Assembly: GCA_030159075.1 (NCBI GenBank)
Contig: BROG01000451.1
Location: 310,001 to 374,000 of the forward strand
DNA length: 64,000 nucleotides
Source: Atrina japonica
Lineage: Eukaryota; Mollusca; Bivalvia; Pterioida; Pinnidae
Direction of reading: 5' to 3'
Part shown: piece by piece, positions 1 to 13,200 of the stretch
Layout of the letters: every line of letters starts with the position of its first letter
How positions within the stretch are numbered: position 1 is the first letter of the stretch
The notes under the pieces: generated by a model
What the model saw: only the letters and a program-made list of their open reading frames with translations
The model's database searches: none
What the model was told of the DNA's origin: nothing
Program-made: the position numbers and the translations under genes

Positions 1-149
1 TTAAAATCACGTTTCCGTATTACGCTCTTTTATGTTCTTATAACCTATACTGATTTTGAGCTACCATATTTATACTGGAAACCTTAACTTCATAAAACCC
101 TATATAAGCAGAGATACATAGCAGAATGCAACAAATGGTTACCAAACCT

Positions 150-1215
150 TTATTTTTACTCCTTACTAAGATATTGACAGCCGTTAAGGAGAAACTACAG
201 CAATACTGTAATTCACAATATCAAAACATACGACTTCTCTACTCGTTACACAACAATTCCACATAAACAATTAAAAGAAAGATTTTTTAGCATCATAGAC
301 AACTAATTTTTCACTGGTGCTACCCTAAAAATTTAAATATCTAGTGATTGGTTATCATGATACTTATTTTGTCCAACATCACTTTGATTCTACACTTAAA
401 TAAACATGTTGGAATTTCTAATAGACAATATATTTGAAATGTTCGGAGACGGGGTCTTTCAACAAACTGTTGGCATTCCTATGAGGACCAATTGTACCCC
501 TTTATTGGCCGACCTGTTTCTTTATTCATACGAATCAGACTTCATTCTGAAACTGCTAAATCAAAAGAAGAAAAAGCCTTTTATTAAAAGAGGCCTTTAA
601 TTTGACATTCAGATATATCGAGGACGTTTTGTCAATTAATAATGACAATTTTCATACATATGTCAATGCGATATATCCCAGTGAACTAGAAATTAATGAT
701 GCAAGAGAATCAAACACACACGTTTCATTCTTAGACATTTTTACTTACTACAGACACTGAAGGGAAATTGGCAATTAAGTTTTATGACAAACGCGACCAT
801 TTCGGCTTTCCCCATCATAACTTTTCCATATTTAAGTAGTCATATCCCACTGTCAACCGCATATGAAGTTTATATTTCACAAATGATCCGATATGCCAGG
901 CGTATTCAACATAAGAACATTTCATATACAGATGTAAACTACTCACTGACAAATTATTGACACAGGGATATCGAAAACCAAGTTTGATGTCAACCTTCTG
1001 AAAATTTTACGGTCGGAATAATAGTCTTGTTTGCGATTACTCTGTTTCACTAAGTGAAATGCTGAGTTGACTTTTCGTTGGCGGTTGTTGAGACATCTGT
1101 ACCTTAGTTTCAAGAGGTCCGTGTTCGTCCATTTTTATCAGATTTGTATCTATATCCTGGACATCCTAAAGATTTATACTTTTGTATCTGAGATTTTTTA
1201 TATTGAATGGTGCAT
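150..1215 (+). pseudogene. Decayed RT-element copy (family RTX)
   Basis: Remnant of a retroelement RT, read in broken + frames. Positions 406-600 keep an open stretch with the RT motif GIPM(R)TNC.PLLADLFLYSYE. After a frame change, YIEDVLSINNDNF (the YxDD catalytic box, here YIED) and then YPSELEI follow. Upstream, positions 150-300 encode a degraded LTKILTAVKEKLQQYC segment. Downstream, 880-1080 holds fragments of the FYGRYN region. A conserved non-coding 3' tail lies at about 1105-1200. Several stops and frameshifts show it is dead. The same family recurs at 14.6, 18.5-20.9, 36.9, 43.9, 45.5 and 50.4 kb. I know this RT family from bivalve and cnidarian gene models, but whether it is Penelope-like or another class I cannot settle. 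Confidence 0.75.
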
Positions 1216-1854
1216 ATTGGAAAGGACCATGTGATCATTATAAGCCCATCCTTTCGTAATTGGTAAATTATCGTGAAACCTATTGATATTTCTACCCTAA
1301 AACTCTATATTTTCTTAGCCTCTGTGTCATGACAAGTTTATTGGCATACAGTAGAAATTCTTGAGGTTATTCAGGGCCGATAACTTTTGATAAGTGATAA
1401 AATATCTTGAAAATTATTGAGATGCTTACCCTCTAACAGCATATATCTTTGCTACTAGGGTCCAGATAGTTTTTTTTGGTATATATAGCACAATAATATC
1501 ATTGGGAGGCTTGAAAAAAAATTAGATTTCCACTCTCAAATATTATGTTTTCTTGTTGGCTCGCTGAAGAAAGCTTTTCTCATCAGAAGATGTCTGCTGC
1601 TGTTGGTTTTACTCAAGTAAGAATGGTGACCATGGATCTTTTGTTTTAAATTCCCCTTCCATAATATGCCTACAAGTATAATAATTTTGTTTATTGTCTT
1701 GTGTATATGTGTGTGACACATTCCTTTAATTCCTGTTTTCCCTGTTAATAGCATCAAAGAGTGTATCAGAGAATAAGCATAGAAAGATGTACAACTTTCT
1801 TCTAGGTTTTAAAGTATCCGTAAAATTAATGTCATTTTTTCATTTATTTTTCAG

Positions 1855-1982
1855 TTCAGCCACAAAAATATAGTAATGTCAGTCCTACTATAAAAGGCAC
1901 ACCGACGATTCGTGACGAGTTCATCGAGGACAACGACAACAATGATGATTTCGGAGATGTCGATGAGAACAATAAAGATGAA
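1855..1982 (+). CDS. Probable penultimate exon of an unidentified gene
   Basis: An acceptor (TTTTTCAG, ending 1854) opens a 128-nt open stretch that closes at GAA|GTGAGT (donor at 1983). Read from phase 1, it encodes Q-P-Q-K-Y-S-N-V-S-P-T-I-K-G-T-P and then a very acidic Asp/Glu/Asn tract (D-E-F-I-E-D-N-D-N-N-D-D). It ends in phase 0, which fits the exon at 2487. Upstream exons must lie left of the window or beyond the RT relic. I do not recognise the product. The acidic, low-complexity tail suggests a cytoplasmic or nuclear C-terminus, but this is inference. Confidence 0.45.
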
Positions 1983-2225
1983 GTGAGTGAAAATATTATT
2001 GAGAACATCAACTGTTTATTGTTGTTGCTATTATTATTATCATTATTATTATTATTATATGTCCCTTATGCGACAACACTCTATTTCTCACCGTCGAATC
2101 TTAATGCATATTCATTGATTGATATAGACAACACATTTAACTTCCTTAAATGAATCAATTCTCTGTGCATCACAATGATTAAATTTATCATTAATAAGAC
2201 GTCTATTGTCTTATCAGTTAATCTG

Positions 2226-2366
<141 letters not shown>

Positions 2367-2486
2367 TCGTCATTATGAACTCGTACACCTGTTTTTGAGA
2401 ATTCATTGACTACCCCAGGCTTCGTATTCATCGTTATTGTATGTATTATGAAACACGGAATTTCATTTTTTTAAATTTTATTTCAG

Positions 2487-2561
2487 ACTTCGCCGATTCC
2501 ACCGGAAATTGGAAGTCCGACAGCATCTATAAAACGAACTCTGGATATAAGTTTTTTCTAG
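2487..2561 (+). CDS. Probable terminal exon of the same unidentified gene
   Basis: Follows a good acceptor (TTTATTTCAG, ending 2486). In phase 0 it gives T-S-P-I-P-P-E-I-G-S-P-T-A-S-I-K-R-T-L-D-I-S-F-F and then TAG. Its phase matches the donor at 1983, so the two stretches join without a break across a 504-bp intron that contains a long AT microsatellite. Proline/serine-rich composition and the clean stop make a real C-terminus plausible. The function is unknown. Confidence 0.42.
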   Translation, partial: TSPIPPEIGSPTASIKRTLDISFF

Positions 2562-2814
2562 GATACTATAAAATATTTACCACAAGGAATTTATTTTGGA
2601 TGCTTGTGCATTTACAAAACGTGCCAGTGTTATATATTGGTTACGATTAAGGAATTATCAGTAAAAAAAATCATTTGTGCAGGTATTCTAAATGAATTGT
2701 GTCCGAGTTATTTAAACCAAAGACCGTAGACGACACAAGTTCTTTTTTCCGCAGCCTTTAATTGTGTCGGGGTATCACATTGTGTTTGATTTTTATCAAA
2801 CATATAACCATCGT

Positions 2815-3015
2815 CATTTAGACTGCTTCGGATGAGACAGTAAAAACCGTGGTCCCGTGTCACAGTAGGTGTCGGCACGTTAAAGAACCCTCACTGTTCA
2901 ATGGCCACAAATCCCAAGCATAGGCCAAAATTTAAAGCCCTTACCGGCATTTGGTGACGTCTCCATATGAGTGAAAGATTCTTGAGTGGGATGTTAAAGA
3001 ACAATACACAGACTG
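2815..3015 (+). repeat. SINE-like dispersed repeat, copy 1
   Basis: This segment runs from TTCGGATGAGACAG through GGTCCCGTGTCACAGTAGG, CACGTTAAAGAACC, CATAGGCCAAAATTTAAAGC and GACGTCTCCATATGAGTGAA to GAGTGGGATGTTAAAGAACAA. It aligns end to end with the reverse complement of 43996-44226. The GGATGAGAC...GGTCCCGTG...CACGTTAAAGAACC core resembles the Nin-domain core described for deeply conserved metazoan SINEs. That name is from memory and should be treated as likely, not certain. Confidence 0.7.
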
Positions 3016-4371
3016 CATTGCTATAGCATTGGTTTCACATTGAATTATATCTGTATCGTTTCTTCAGATAACCCTTTTTCTTTCATATATATTGATACTT
3101 TAAGAGACAATTCCATTCAGAGCACAGCCGTATATATATATATATATATATACATATGGGCAGTTGACCAAAATAATGCTACCATTTGTTTGTTTTTAAA
3201 TTGTATGTAGTTACAATAATCATAGATTCCATTTACCAACAGTTGTTTTAAGCGTAATACATATAATTCGTATCAAATAGCCATGTTACCGGAAAAAATG
3301 ATTTAAACTGAGTGTGGGTGAGAGAGTGGATACGAGTGTGGTGTGTGTGTGAGAGAATGCAAATTTGAGTGTGTGGGTGAAAGTATGGATACGAGTGAAT
3401 GTTTGTAGTCAAAAGCGTTGATGCAAATGTGAGTGGGTGGTTGAGAGAGTGAGTTTGTGCTCGAGGGTAGATGCAAGTGTGGGTATACTGTTGGATGGGT
3501 GAAAGATGAGATGTGAGTGTGTGAGTGAGAGAGTATTGATGTTCCCTGTACTTCCGTCCTATATAATTATACTTTGGGGAGGAGACCATCAATATCTCTC
3601 AAACATTAAGGAATCTTTGTTGAATGAAATAAAATGAAATAAAAATCATTTTTTATACTGGTTACTGTCAATATAAACAGGAGCTATACAAATATTTGGA
3701 CATGATGATGTGTGTATTCATCTTACATTTCAAAATAAAGTTGAGCTTGAATATTAAATAAATTTGTTTGACTTTGTGCCCAGATACATTCCTGATAAAC
3801 ATGATATACAATGATATTGTTTTGTGCTCATTTCAAAGACTGGTCAACAGTTTTATTCTTGGTACTCCGAACACTTTAAAGTTATCTCTGCTTTAAAACA
3901 AATTTGAATCTCTAAATGATTTTTAGATAAATTGCGCTATAAAAAGAAAAAAAACCACGAAAACAACAAACAAATATGATAAAAGACACATAAATAAAGA
4001 GAAAAAGATTAGAAAGATTATCAAGGGTTATGTTAAATAGTGAAAATGATATAATGACAAACTATTTGTGTGTGAGCGAAATAGACGCTTAAAAGTTTAT
4101 TTGAATTTACCTGTACATCACCTGTGCACTAATAAGGTTTAAATTGCTTAAATTAACCTGGCATGGCGACAACAATTACAGAATATCTAAATTGGACGAA
4201 TTTTATTTTATCATGAAGTTATTGGACTAGATTCAATGTATCGGCATGCTGTTTTATGTACCACGGCAGTTAGATGCTCGATATTTGATAGATTAGCTAC
4301 AAATAAAAAACAAATTAAGTTTCCTTTGTAACTGGAGCCCCTTAACTCCTTAATTTGAGAACCTATGCCGT

Positions 4372-4373
<2 letters not shown>

Positions 4374-4460
<87 letters not shown>
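4374..4460. repeat. AT microsatellite
   Basis: About 87 bp of pure (AT)n in intergenic DNA. Confidence 0.97.
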
Positions 4461-4462
<2 letters not shown>

Positions 4463-5063
4463 CGATGAATTAAAATAGCGTTACTTCATTGGTGCGTAAA
4501 ATTACTCGGTCAATATGAAATGTAAAAATCGATGTTTTGTAAGTATGGATAATCATTTATGAAAAAAATGAAGTTGTTAAATTCTTTTAAATTATGTAAA
4601 AATAGTATGTTGATTTTCTAGGCAATGAAGTCTATTTTCTATAACAACAATAGATCCTAATCACATTTCCTTGGTAACGTTCTATTTCAGAAGATTCTTT
4701 AGATCACATTTCAATTTCATGATATGTAATTATTTTCTGCTTTTAAAATAGATTAACAATTTGAAAGTATATTATTTGTCAAAAACAGCTTTATTTCGTT
4801 ATTCTGTTTCTTTGATAATATAATTAGCATTTTTTAGATATTTTCTCGTGAACACGGATAACATTTGCCTGCCTTTTACTTTTTAAAGCTGAATTTAAAA
4901 ATCCTTTCCCTTGAGCTTCCAACAGAGGAAATTTAAGTTATCAAACCACAAACAATATGTCACATTTAGTCAGTTTATAACATTATCAGACATATGTATA
5001 TAAATTGTCCACCATCTTTAAAGACCTTAACTCCTTATATCTAGTGCTAGACATTATGCATGA

Positions 5064-5140
5064 ATGGGTGCCGGAAATCGAACCGTGTAACTTTCTCTTG
5101 TGAGTCGAAACTCTGCTGCTTGACCACTACAAGCAGTCTA
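5064..5140 (-). repeat. tRNA-like relic (SINE head or pseudo-tRNA)
   Basis: On the - strand the sequence contains an A-box-like TGTAGTGGTCAAGC and, about 40 nt on, a B-box-like GGTTCGATTTCC followed by GGCACCC. The B box has one extra T relative to the GGTTCGAnnCC consensus, and I could not fold a clean cloverleaf. It therefore looks like a tRNA-derived SINE head or tRNA pseudogene, not an active tRNA. Confidence 0.35.
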
Positions 5141-5266
5141 CAGATCATCGAGTTAATATATGAAATATAAGAAACCTGAATTTGATTTTGAATTGCCACC
5201 AGGTTAGTCCGTTGTGGATAATTGCCTTATTTAGGAAAACTGGCACGAAATCTGATTATATTGATA

Positions 5267-5268
<2 letters not shown>

Positions 5269-5353
<85 letters not shown>
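5269..5353. repeat. AT microsatellite
   Basis: About 85 bp of (AT)n immediately upstream of the 48-bp minisatellite. Confidence 0.97.
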
Positions 5354-5355
<2 letters not shown>

Positions 5356-5459
5356 TACTATTGGGGACAGCAAAAACACTCTTTATGAGCTGATGGTGTT
5401 TATACACAGGTGGTCGCTTAAGCAAGTTTTACTGTATATGTTCCACATCCTGTAAAGGT

Positions 5460-5850
5460 TATACACTGACACGAAATCTGATTGTATATTCCACACCCTG
5501 TCATGTTTATACGCTGACACAAAATCTAATTATATGTTTCACACCCTGTCATGTTGACACGCTGACACGAAATCTGATTATATGTTTCACACCCTGTCAT
5601 GTTGATACGCTGACACGAAATTTTATTATATGTTTCACACCCTGTCATGTTGATACGCTGACACGAAATCTGATTATATGTTTCACACCCTGTCATGTTT
5701 ATACGCTGACACGAAATCTGATTATATGTTCACACCCTGTCATGTTTATACGCTGACACAAAATCTGATTATATATTTCACACCCTGTCAATTTTATACA
5801 CTGACACGAATCTGATTTTATGTTCCACACCTTGTCATACTTATATATAA
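5460..5850 (+). repeat. 48-bp minisatellite
   Basis: About eight tandem units built on ACGCTGACACGAAATCTGAT plus TATATGTTTCACACCCTGTC plus ATGTTGAT. Units differ by scattered substitutions and small indels. No reading frame survives through it. Confidence 0.9.
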
Positions 5851-6959
5851 ATTAATCTACTGATCACGAGCATAACATTCGGGTACAGTGGATGTTATGT
5901 TTACTGTTTGATATCATGTGGAAATAAGTCTTTCATTTTCCTGTTAAAGTCTAAAATTTCAGTCATTTGACTTAGTACATATTACAATTTCCTCCTCTTA
6001 TATATCTACCTTATGTAATATTAAAACATATGTCAAGTATATATTGTAATATCAATAATGTTCACTCCCTTTTAATTTTCGCCATTTTCACACTTAAACG
6101 AGAGAGGTAATTTAAAATGAAAGCGAAATTTGTATGTTGAATGATTAAAGTACGGACACACATGCCTTCCGTGAGACTATAGTGACTTAGGACAGAAATA
6201 AGAATATGTTCTCTGTCGTAAAAGGGCGAAGGTAACCAGGGACGTTAGTCCTCAGTTATACAGTATTCCTTTACTGTTTTTGTAGACCATGTAAATATCA
6301 TTAACAATATCAAAACCATAGTTTTACAACACAGGCCAAAACAAATACTCAAGTTGATCGTTTTTATCAATAAGAATTCATTCCGAAACAATGGTATCAT
6401 ACAAGACTCTGCAAGGTTAACTTTATTGAAAAATGTGAAGACATGTTAATTTGCCTGTGCAGGTTTCCGTTGTCTGAGCGTTATATATACATGTTTTTTT
6501 ACTTATAAGTAACAAGGAAGTTAACCAAAGCGGAAGCTTAACACCTGTGTGAGATTGAATCACAATGTCTTCTCACACCTTAAAGAGATCAACTTATTTA
6601 TAGCTACAGTACATGACGGTTCAAGTAGATGGATTCTGGACGTGTAAATGTTATGAAATATATGAGGGTTTTTTTTTTGGTTTGTTTGTTCCTGGCAAGG
6701 GAATGTATTTTACGTCGTTTTGAATAAACACGTGACATATACTGATTTCAAAAGAATACTTTAATTTTAATTCTAAATTGCATTCATACTCTCTAACGGT
6801 GTCCAATACATTAGTATACTTTTAAACGGGAAATTTGCCGATAACAATTTTACACATTACTATATTTAAGTTAATGTGTAACGAAATATTTGACACTTAC
6901 AATTTTACACTTTAGTATATTCTGAAACTTGTATAACGAAACATTTTTCATTGACAGAT

Positions 6960-8440
6960 TTACACGTTAGGTCCAGGGTCTTTTGTCATTACTATATTAC
7001 ACGTTAGGTCCTGTGTCTTATATAACAGAACATTTGTCATTACCAGTATTACACATTAGGTACAGGGTCTTGTATAACGGAACATTTGTCATTGACAATA
7101 CTACACGTTAGGTCCAGGGTCTTGTATAACGGAACATTTGTGATTAAAATATTACACGTTGGGTCCAGGGTCTTGTATAACGGAACATTTGTGATTAAAA
7201 TATTACACATTAGGTCCAGGGTCTTGTATAACGGAACATTTGTGATTAAAATATTACACATTAGGTCCAGGGGTCTTGTGGATAAACGGAACAAATTTGT
7301 CAGGGTCTTGTATAACGGAATATTACAAAATATATGTCAAGGGTCTTGTATAACGGAACAATTGTAATTAAAATATTACACGTTGGGTCCAGGGTCTTGT
7401 ATAACGGAACATTTGTCATTTGTATTACATTAAAGGGTCTCTTGTGTAACGGAACAATAATTACACATTAGGTCCAGGGTCTTGGATAACGGAACATTTG
7501 TCATTAAAATATTACAAGTTATATGTCAAGGGTCTTGTATAACGGAACATTTGTCATTAAAATATTACACGTTGGGTCCAGGGTCTTGTATAACGGAACA
7601 TTTGTCATTAAAATATTACAAGTTATATGTCAAGGGTCTTGTATAACGGAACAATTGTAATTAAAATATTACAAGTTAGGTCCAGGGTCTTGTATAACGG
7701 AACATTTGTGATTAAAATATTACACGTTAGGTCCAGGTCTTGGATAACGGAACATTTGTCATTAAAATATTACAAGTTATATGTCAAGGGTCTTGTATAA
7801 CGGAACAATTGTAAGATATTACAAGTTAGGTCCAGGGTCTTGTAAACGGAATTACAAAAATATTACACGTTAGGTCCAGGGGATCCGGAACAGGGTCTTT
7901 AATAACGTTATATATTTGTGATTAATTAAAATATTACACGTTGGGTCCAGGGTCTTGGATAACGGAACATTTCTGATTAAAATATTACAAGTTAGGTCCG
8001 GAGTCTTGTATAACGGAACATTTGTGATTAAAATATTACGCGTTATAGGTCCAGGGTCTTGTATAACGGAACATTTGTCATTAAAATATTACAAGTTATA
8101 TGTCAAGGGTCTTGTATAACGGAACAATTGTTATTAAAATATTACAAGTTAGGTCCAGGGTCTTGTATAACGGAACATTTGTCATTAAAATATTACAAGT
8201 TAGGTCCGGGGTCTTGTATAACGGAACATTTGTGATTAAAATATTACGCGTTATAGGTCCAGGTCTTGCATAACGGAACATTTGTCATTAGCAATATTAC
8301 ACGTTATAGGTCCAAGGTCTTGTATAACCAAACGTTTGTCATTAAGAATATTACACGTTAGCATTTTCATGTACTCGTATAACGAAACATTTGTCATTGA
8401 TATTTTACATTTCATTATTCAGGTACCTGTATAACGAAAT
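6960..8440 (+). repeat. 51-bp minisatellite
   Basis: A long degenerate tandem array, roughly 25 or more units of about 51 bp with core TTACACGTTAGGTCCAGGGT, CTTGTATAACGGAACATTTG and TGATTAAAATA. Some units are truncated (for example near 7280-7330 and 7850-7900) and the edges decay. Short open frames inside it (for example 7086-7367) are periodic by-products of the repeat. Confidence 0.93.
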
Positions 8441-9089
8441 TCGATGATAAAATGATGAAAGTAAAAAAGAAATATATGGAACGACATGGACTGTTTGCAA
8501 AACTCCATTGATATAATTATGAGACATTGTAATATATCAACTTTTATATAAACCATCCAGTTTTTATTCTTGATTAACGCATAGTATTTGAGGAAATTTG
8601 TTTTTGTGTAAACGGATACTTGGCAGTCTGACTACATATAAATTATATGTTTTCTATATTTCCACAACAGGATGTATAAATAAAAACCAGAGTAATGTCT
8701 TATTTTCCCCAGAGCAAGTAAAAATCTGCTATCTAAGATTAAAACGTCAATCTATAGCTAGATTATTACATTCTTACAAAACTTTACGAAAAACCATAAT
8801 TATGGTTTTGTTATATATCAATCACATGACATGTACATTCCAAAAGAAAAGTATTTATACTTCTACAATATTATACGACCTTTAGATTTTAGTAGACATT
8901 ATAAACATTATACCAAAGTTAAAGTTTTGCAAACATACGAAATGTCTGAATGGTAGGATGATAACAATTTCGACCAATCCTTGATATATTTTACTGTATA
9001 CGATGCCCACGTTTTACTTTATTGTGATATGGTTAGGTACTGACATAATAAGTTACTTATACATAAATATAAAATAGTATGAATACAGA

Positions 9090-9240
9090 CATACCTGTCT
9101 ATAAAGGCCACCCATGGACCATGGAAACAGGTAAAAGTATCCTTTATAGACAGGTGACCTATATAAAGAGGTTTATACATTATAAAAATTCGTTTACAAA
9201 GGTTATGTTTGGATGACCTTTAAAGATAGGTTCCCTTTAA
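9090..9240. repeat. Small palindromic dispersed repeat
   Basis: CCTGTCTATAAAGGCCACC at about 9093 faces CCTTTATAGACAGGTGACC at about 9141, forming an inverted pair with a short loop. Degenerate direct copies follow (GACCTATATAAAG, GACCTTTAAAGATAGG). The layout suggests a short non-autonomous repeat 350-500 bp upstream of the PGRP start codon. Confidence 0.5.
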
Positions 9241-9577
9241 ACAGAGGTAGAATTTAATGCAAGTTTGACTGTCCATATCCCGCGCTGATGGCCGTATATT
9301 TCTTAGTCTACTCAATCATTGATATACCTTATACCATATGTAATCTTAATAAATACCTAGTTGATTTATACTATAGTTAAAATTCACCTTCATCGCTATT
9401 AAACCGATGTTTAAAATGACTCAGTAGAACGAAACTAAATTTGTGTTTTAAACTTCCGGGTATGATATGACTAAATATTTAATTTATACCTAACTCTGTA
9501 CGATGAGGAAATATACAGATGATTTCAGATCCATAGTTTACTTCGAGCAGTAGCCATTTCTAGTTAATCTCAGGAAT

Positions 9578-9719
9578 ATGGCCAGACTGACAGTTTTCAT
9601 TGTCTTTCTGTTGTATACTATGTTACTAGACACATGTACCGGCTACAAAATTTCTGGAGAAGAGGAGTTGACAGAACAACGAAAATGGAAGCTGACAGAA
9701 GAATTCTATCAAATTTCAG
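9578..9719 (+). CDS. PGRP: PGRP exon 1: signal peptide and linker
   Basis: ATG at 9578 is preceded by CAGGAAT. It encodes MARLTVFIVFLLYTMLLDTC, then TGYK and a charged linker (GEEELTEQRKWKLTEE). The donor is CAG|GTGCGT at 9720 (phase 1). Signal peptidase cleavage is expected near residue 22. Confidence 0.88.
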
Positions 9720-10182
9720 GTGCGTAACATTAACAATTCTGTGATACTTTATCGTTAATCTCTTGTATAGAGTTGTCGGTCCTTGCACACCTAAAACAAT
9801 ATCGCACGAAATACGTTGATGTAACAGGACAGATTGATGTATCCATCCTAATATGGAGCACGGTTCAAATGTTGTATGATTATTAAATGTAGTCTAGATA
9901 CGAGTGAGTGCATATTGATAAAATAATGTAAAAACTCCTATAAATGATAATGATATGAATAGGTTTGATAACTGCTTTTGTTAATGTGTTGATGTCAGAG
10001 CTGTTATAATACAATAACTGTATATGTTAGGTAAAGCGCCCGACAAATTAAAACAGGAAAAGATTATTAAAACAGGAACAGGTTTAATCATGTGAATACA
10101 AGCGTTTAATTTTCAAAACAGTAAACAAATTAGATCAGGAGGATACGTATCACAATTACAAATAGTAAATTAAAAGAGAGAG

Positions 10183-10223
<41 letters not shown>

Positions 10224-13200
10224 GACAGAGAGAGATGTATTATTTATATCTTATATTGGTAAAGAAAGAGGTTGGAAATAACACAGGGTACATAAAATGA
10301 CCTCTGTGTAATTGTATCTCGCCTGTTTGTTACTTTATAAGCATCTGTGTGTAATTGTACCTCGCCTGTTTGTTTACTATATAAGCGTTTGTGTGTAATA
10401 GACCATTTTCGAGTTCTTCCGTAGTCCGTTTTTGGATCCGGATTTTTTCATGCGCCGATTCAACTTTGTTATGCTTAGCAATTGCCGGTATGTGTCTTTG
10501 CGTCGATCAAGAAATAAAATACAGTTGTATCGGAAGGTCAGATTATTGTCACTAGTCCATTTTGGTCACAAACAAACTGACATTAACGTCTGAACACTAT
10601 ACCAGAAATGGAATATTGTTACATTTTGATGTATTGTATGAAATCAAGCATTTTATTTCTTGATCGACGCAAAGACACATACCGGAAATCGCTAAGCATA
10701 ACAAAGTTGAAGCGGCGCAAGAAAAATCAGGATCCAAAACCGGATTACATAAGAACTCGAAAATGAACTATTGTACCTCGCCTGTTTGTTTACTTTAAAT
10801 GCGTCTGTGTGTAATTTACCTCGCCTGTTTGTTTACTTTAAATGCGTTTGTTTACTTTATAAGCTTCTATGTGTAATTTTACCTCGCCTGTTTGTTTACT
10901 TTATAAGCGTCTGTGTGTAATTGTATCTCGCCTGTTTGTTTACTTCATAAGCGTCTGTGTGTAATTTTACCTGCCTGTTTGTTTACTTTATAAGCGTCTA
11001 GGTGTAATTTTACCTCGCCTGTTTGTTTACTTTATAAGCGTCTGTGTGTAATTTTACCTCGCCTGTTTGTTTACTTTATAAGCGTCTGTGTGTAATTTTA
11101 CCTCGCCTGTTTGTTTACTTTATAAGCGTCTGTGTGTAATTGTATCTCGCCTGTTTGTTTACTTTATAAGCGTCTATGTGTAATTGTACCTCGCCTGTTT
11201 GTTTACTTTATAAGTGTCTATGTGTAATTGTACCTCGCCTGTTTGTTTACTTTATAAGCGTCTATGTGTAATTGTACCTCGCCTGTTTGTTTACTTTATA
11301 AGTGTCTATGTGTAATTGTACCTCGCCTGTTTGTTTACTTTATAGACGTCTGTGTGCAATTGTACCTCACTTGTTTGTTTATGCATAAGCTTCTGTATTA
11401 TTTGACCAATTAAGTGTCTGTTAATTTATATTGTAGCTTCTGACGACGAGGTAAATGACGCCTGCTCCTCTGAAGGTGGAATTTGTCAAGACGACGCAAA
11501 AAGTTGTTCCGGGTCTTATGTAAATGATAAATGTTCCGGAAACAATATTAGATGCTGTTTAAATAGAATTGTCCGTAAGTACCTCTTCCTTTTATATATT
11601 ATGTGATATGTTGTCATACTGAATCATACTAAAGACAGTACACGTTCAACTGGTAGATCGCGATATACAAAATATTATTTTTATAGGCATATAATTAGTT
11701 GCTTGCTAACTAACACTTGTAATAACTTGATATGACATAGGGTTACAACTATGTATAGTTCTATTTATATAAACCAAATACAGACTTTTTTCTTGTTATT
11801 TGAATACCGTTGAAATCGGTCCCAAATTTTAAAAATACAACAACTGTAATATTTTTTATGATTATTATGACCATATACTGGTAATTTTAGTGATAAAAAA
11901 CTGAAACTTTTCTTGTAGCTCAGGACACCAAGGAATGTCCGAATGTATTGATATACACACGTGATACATGGGGCGCTCGACGACCTAAACAAATCGATCC
12001 ACTGAATGTTCCGGTCACCATGTTTTTTATCCATCACACTGAAATGGGATTTTGCAAAGATTTAAAATCATGTGTAAAAGATATGCACATAATTCAAGAC
12101 TTTCACATGGACGATAGAGGTAAATGATATAAATATTTGGGACCATTAAACTGAATTTTGTTTTCAGCTTAAAGTTAGACAGCAGGCTCCAACATAGTCT
12201 ATTTTGCTGACCACGTCGATTCCCTGATGTAACTAAGAATAAGATATGAATATCCGGTAGGGATCACGTGATAAATGCATGAACACGTGATCATGATCGG
12301 CAACACAAGATTTAAGAATGTAAAGTTGCAAATGAGCATTAGAAAATATGCTCCCTCTTCTCTTTTCTACTTAAATAGATATGAATATATAAAATACTAT
12401 CACGTGTTGAAGAAATCACATGATTGGAAGTCCTAAATGTTATCTTGGAATCGGTGTCGGGGTCTCCTTACTACATGTAATTCATTCTACTAATGGGGGA
12501 ATGAAAGAATCCATAGGTAAGGATATTCAGCCAGGTAAACATATGTCTAGACAAAGAGGCACCTCACGAGTTCAAACACATCGAGCTTTGATATCATCAC
12601 TAAATATACACAAGCAACTGACTGTAAATATTCTACATGACTTATCTTAAAGTCCAAACTTGTCAACTAGTAATTATCACTCACCCAATAGTCCAGATCT
12701 GTCAACTAGTAATTATTACTCACCCAATAGTCCAGATCTGTCAACTAGTAATTATCACTCACCCAAATCATCCACCCTACAGTTAAGATCTGTCTGCTGA
12801 TAGTTATCACCCACCCTACAGTTAAGATCTGTCAGCTAATAGTTATCATCCACCCTACAGTTAAGATCTGTCAGCTAATAGGTATCATCCACCCTACAGT
12901 TAAGATCTGTCAGCTAATAGTTATCATCCACCCTACAGTTAAGATCTGTCAGCTAATAGGTATCATCCACCCTACAGTTAAGATCTGTCAGCTAATAGGT
13001 ATCGTCCACCCTACAGTTAAGATCTGTGTGCTAGTTGTTATCATCCACCCTACTGTTAAGATCTGTCAGCTAATAGTTATCATCCACCCTACAGTTAAGA
13101 TCTGTCAGCTAATAGTTATCATCCACCCTACAGTTAAGATCTGTCAGCTAATAGTTATCATCCACCCTACAGTTAAGATCTGTCATCTACTGATCATAAC

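Larger units (their letters stand above)
2562..9577. other. Intergenic stretch, no supported gene
   Basis: No coding exon is supported between the putative gene end and the PGRP start. The stretch holds a Nin-like SINE (2815-3015), a GTGAGAG-rich degenerate simple repeat (3305-3545), AT tracts (3131-3152, 4374-4460, 5269-5353), a tRNA-like relic (5064-5140), two minisatellites (5460-5850 and 6960-8440) and a small palindromic repeat (9090-9240). The rest is AT-rich sequence without recognisable features. Confidence 0.7.
9720..11436 (+). other. PGRP intron 1 (repeat-filled)
   Basis: A 1.7-kb phase-1 intron. It contains a GA-rich tract (about 10174-10236), a 44-bp minisatellite (10300-11410) and a 370-bp inverted-repeat element inside that minisatellite. 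No further coding sequence is seen. Confidence 0.85.

Noticed and set aside
7049..8281. Repetitive ORFs on both strands that look like a tandem-repeat protein
   Set aside because: The 51-bp minisatellite is a multiple of three, so frames stay open by chance. Many units have indels and there is no start or splice context.
7000..8440. Possible CRISPR array because of regular repeats
   Set aside because: Units are head-to-tail with no unique spacers, and the genome is eukaryotic.
8598..8885. 95-codon + strand ORF upstream of PGRP
   Set aside because: Unremarkable composition, no splice or motif support, typical of AT-rich chance ORFs.
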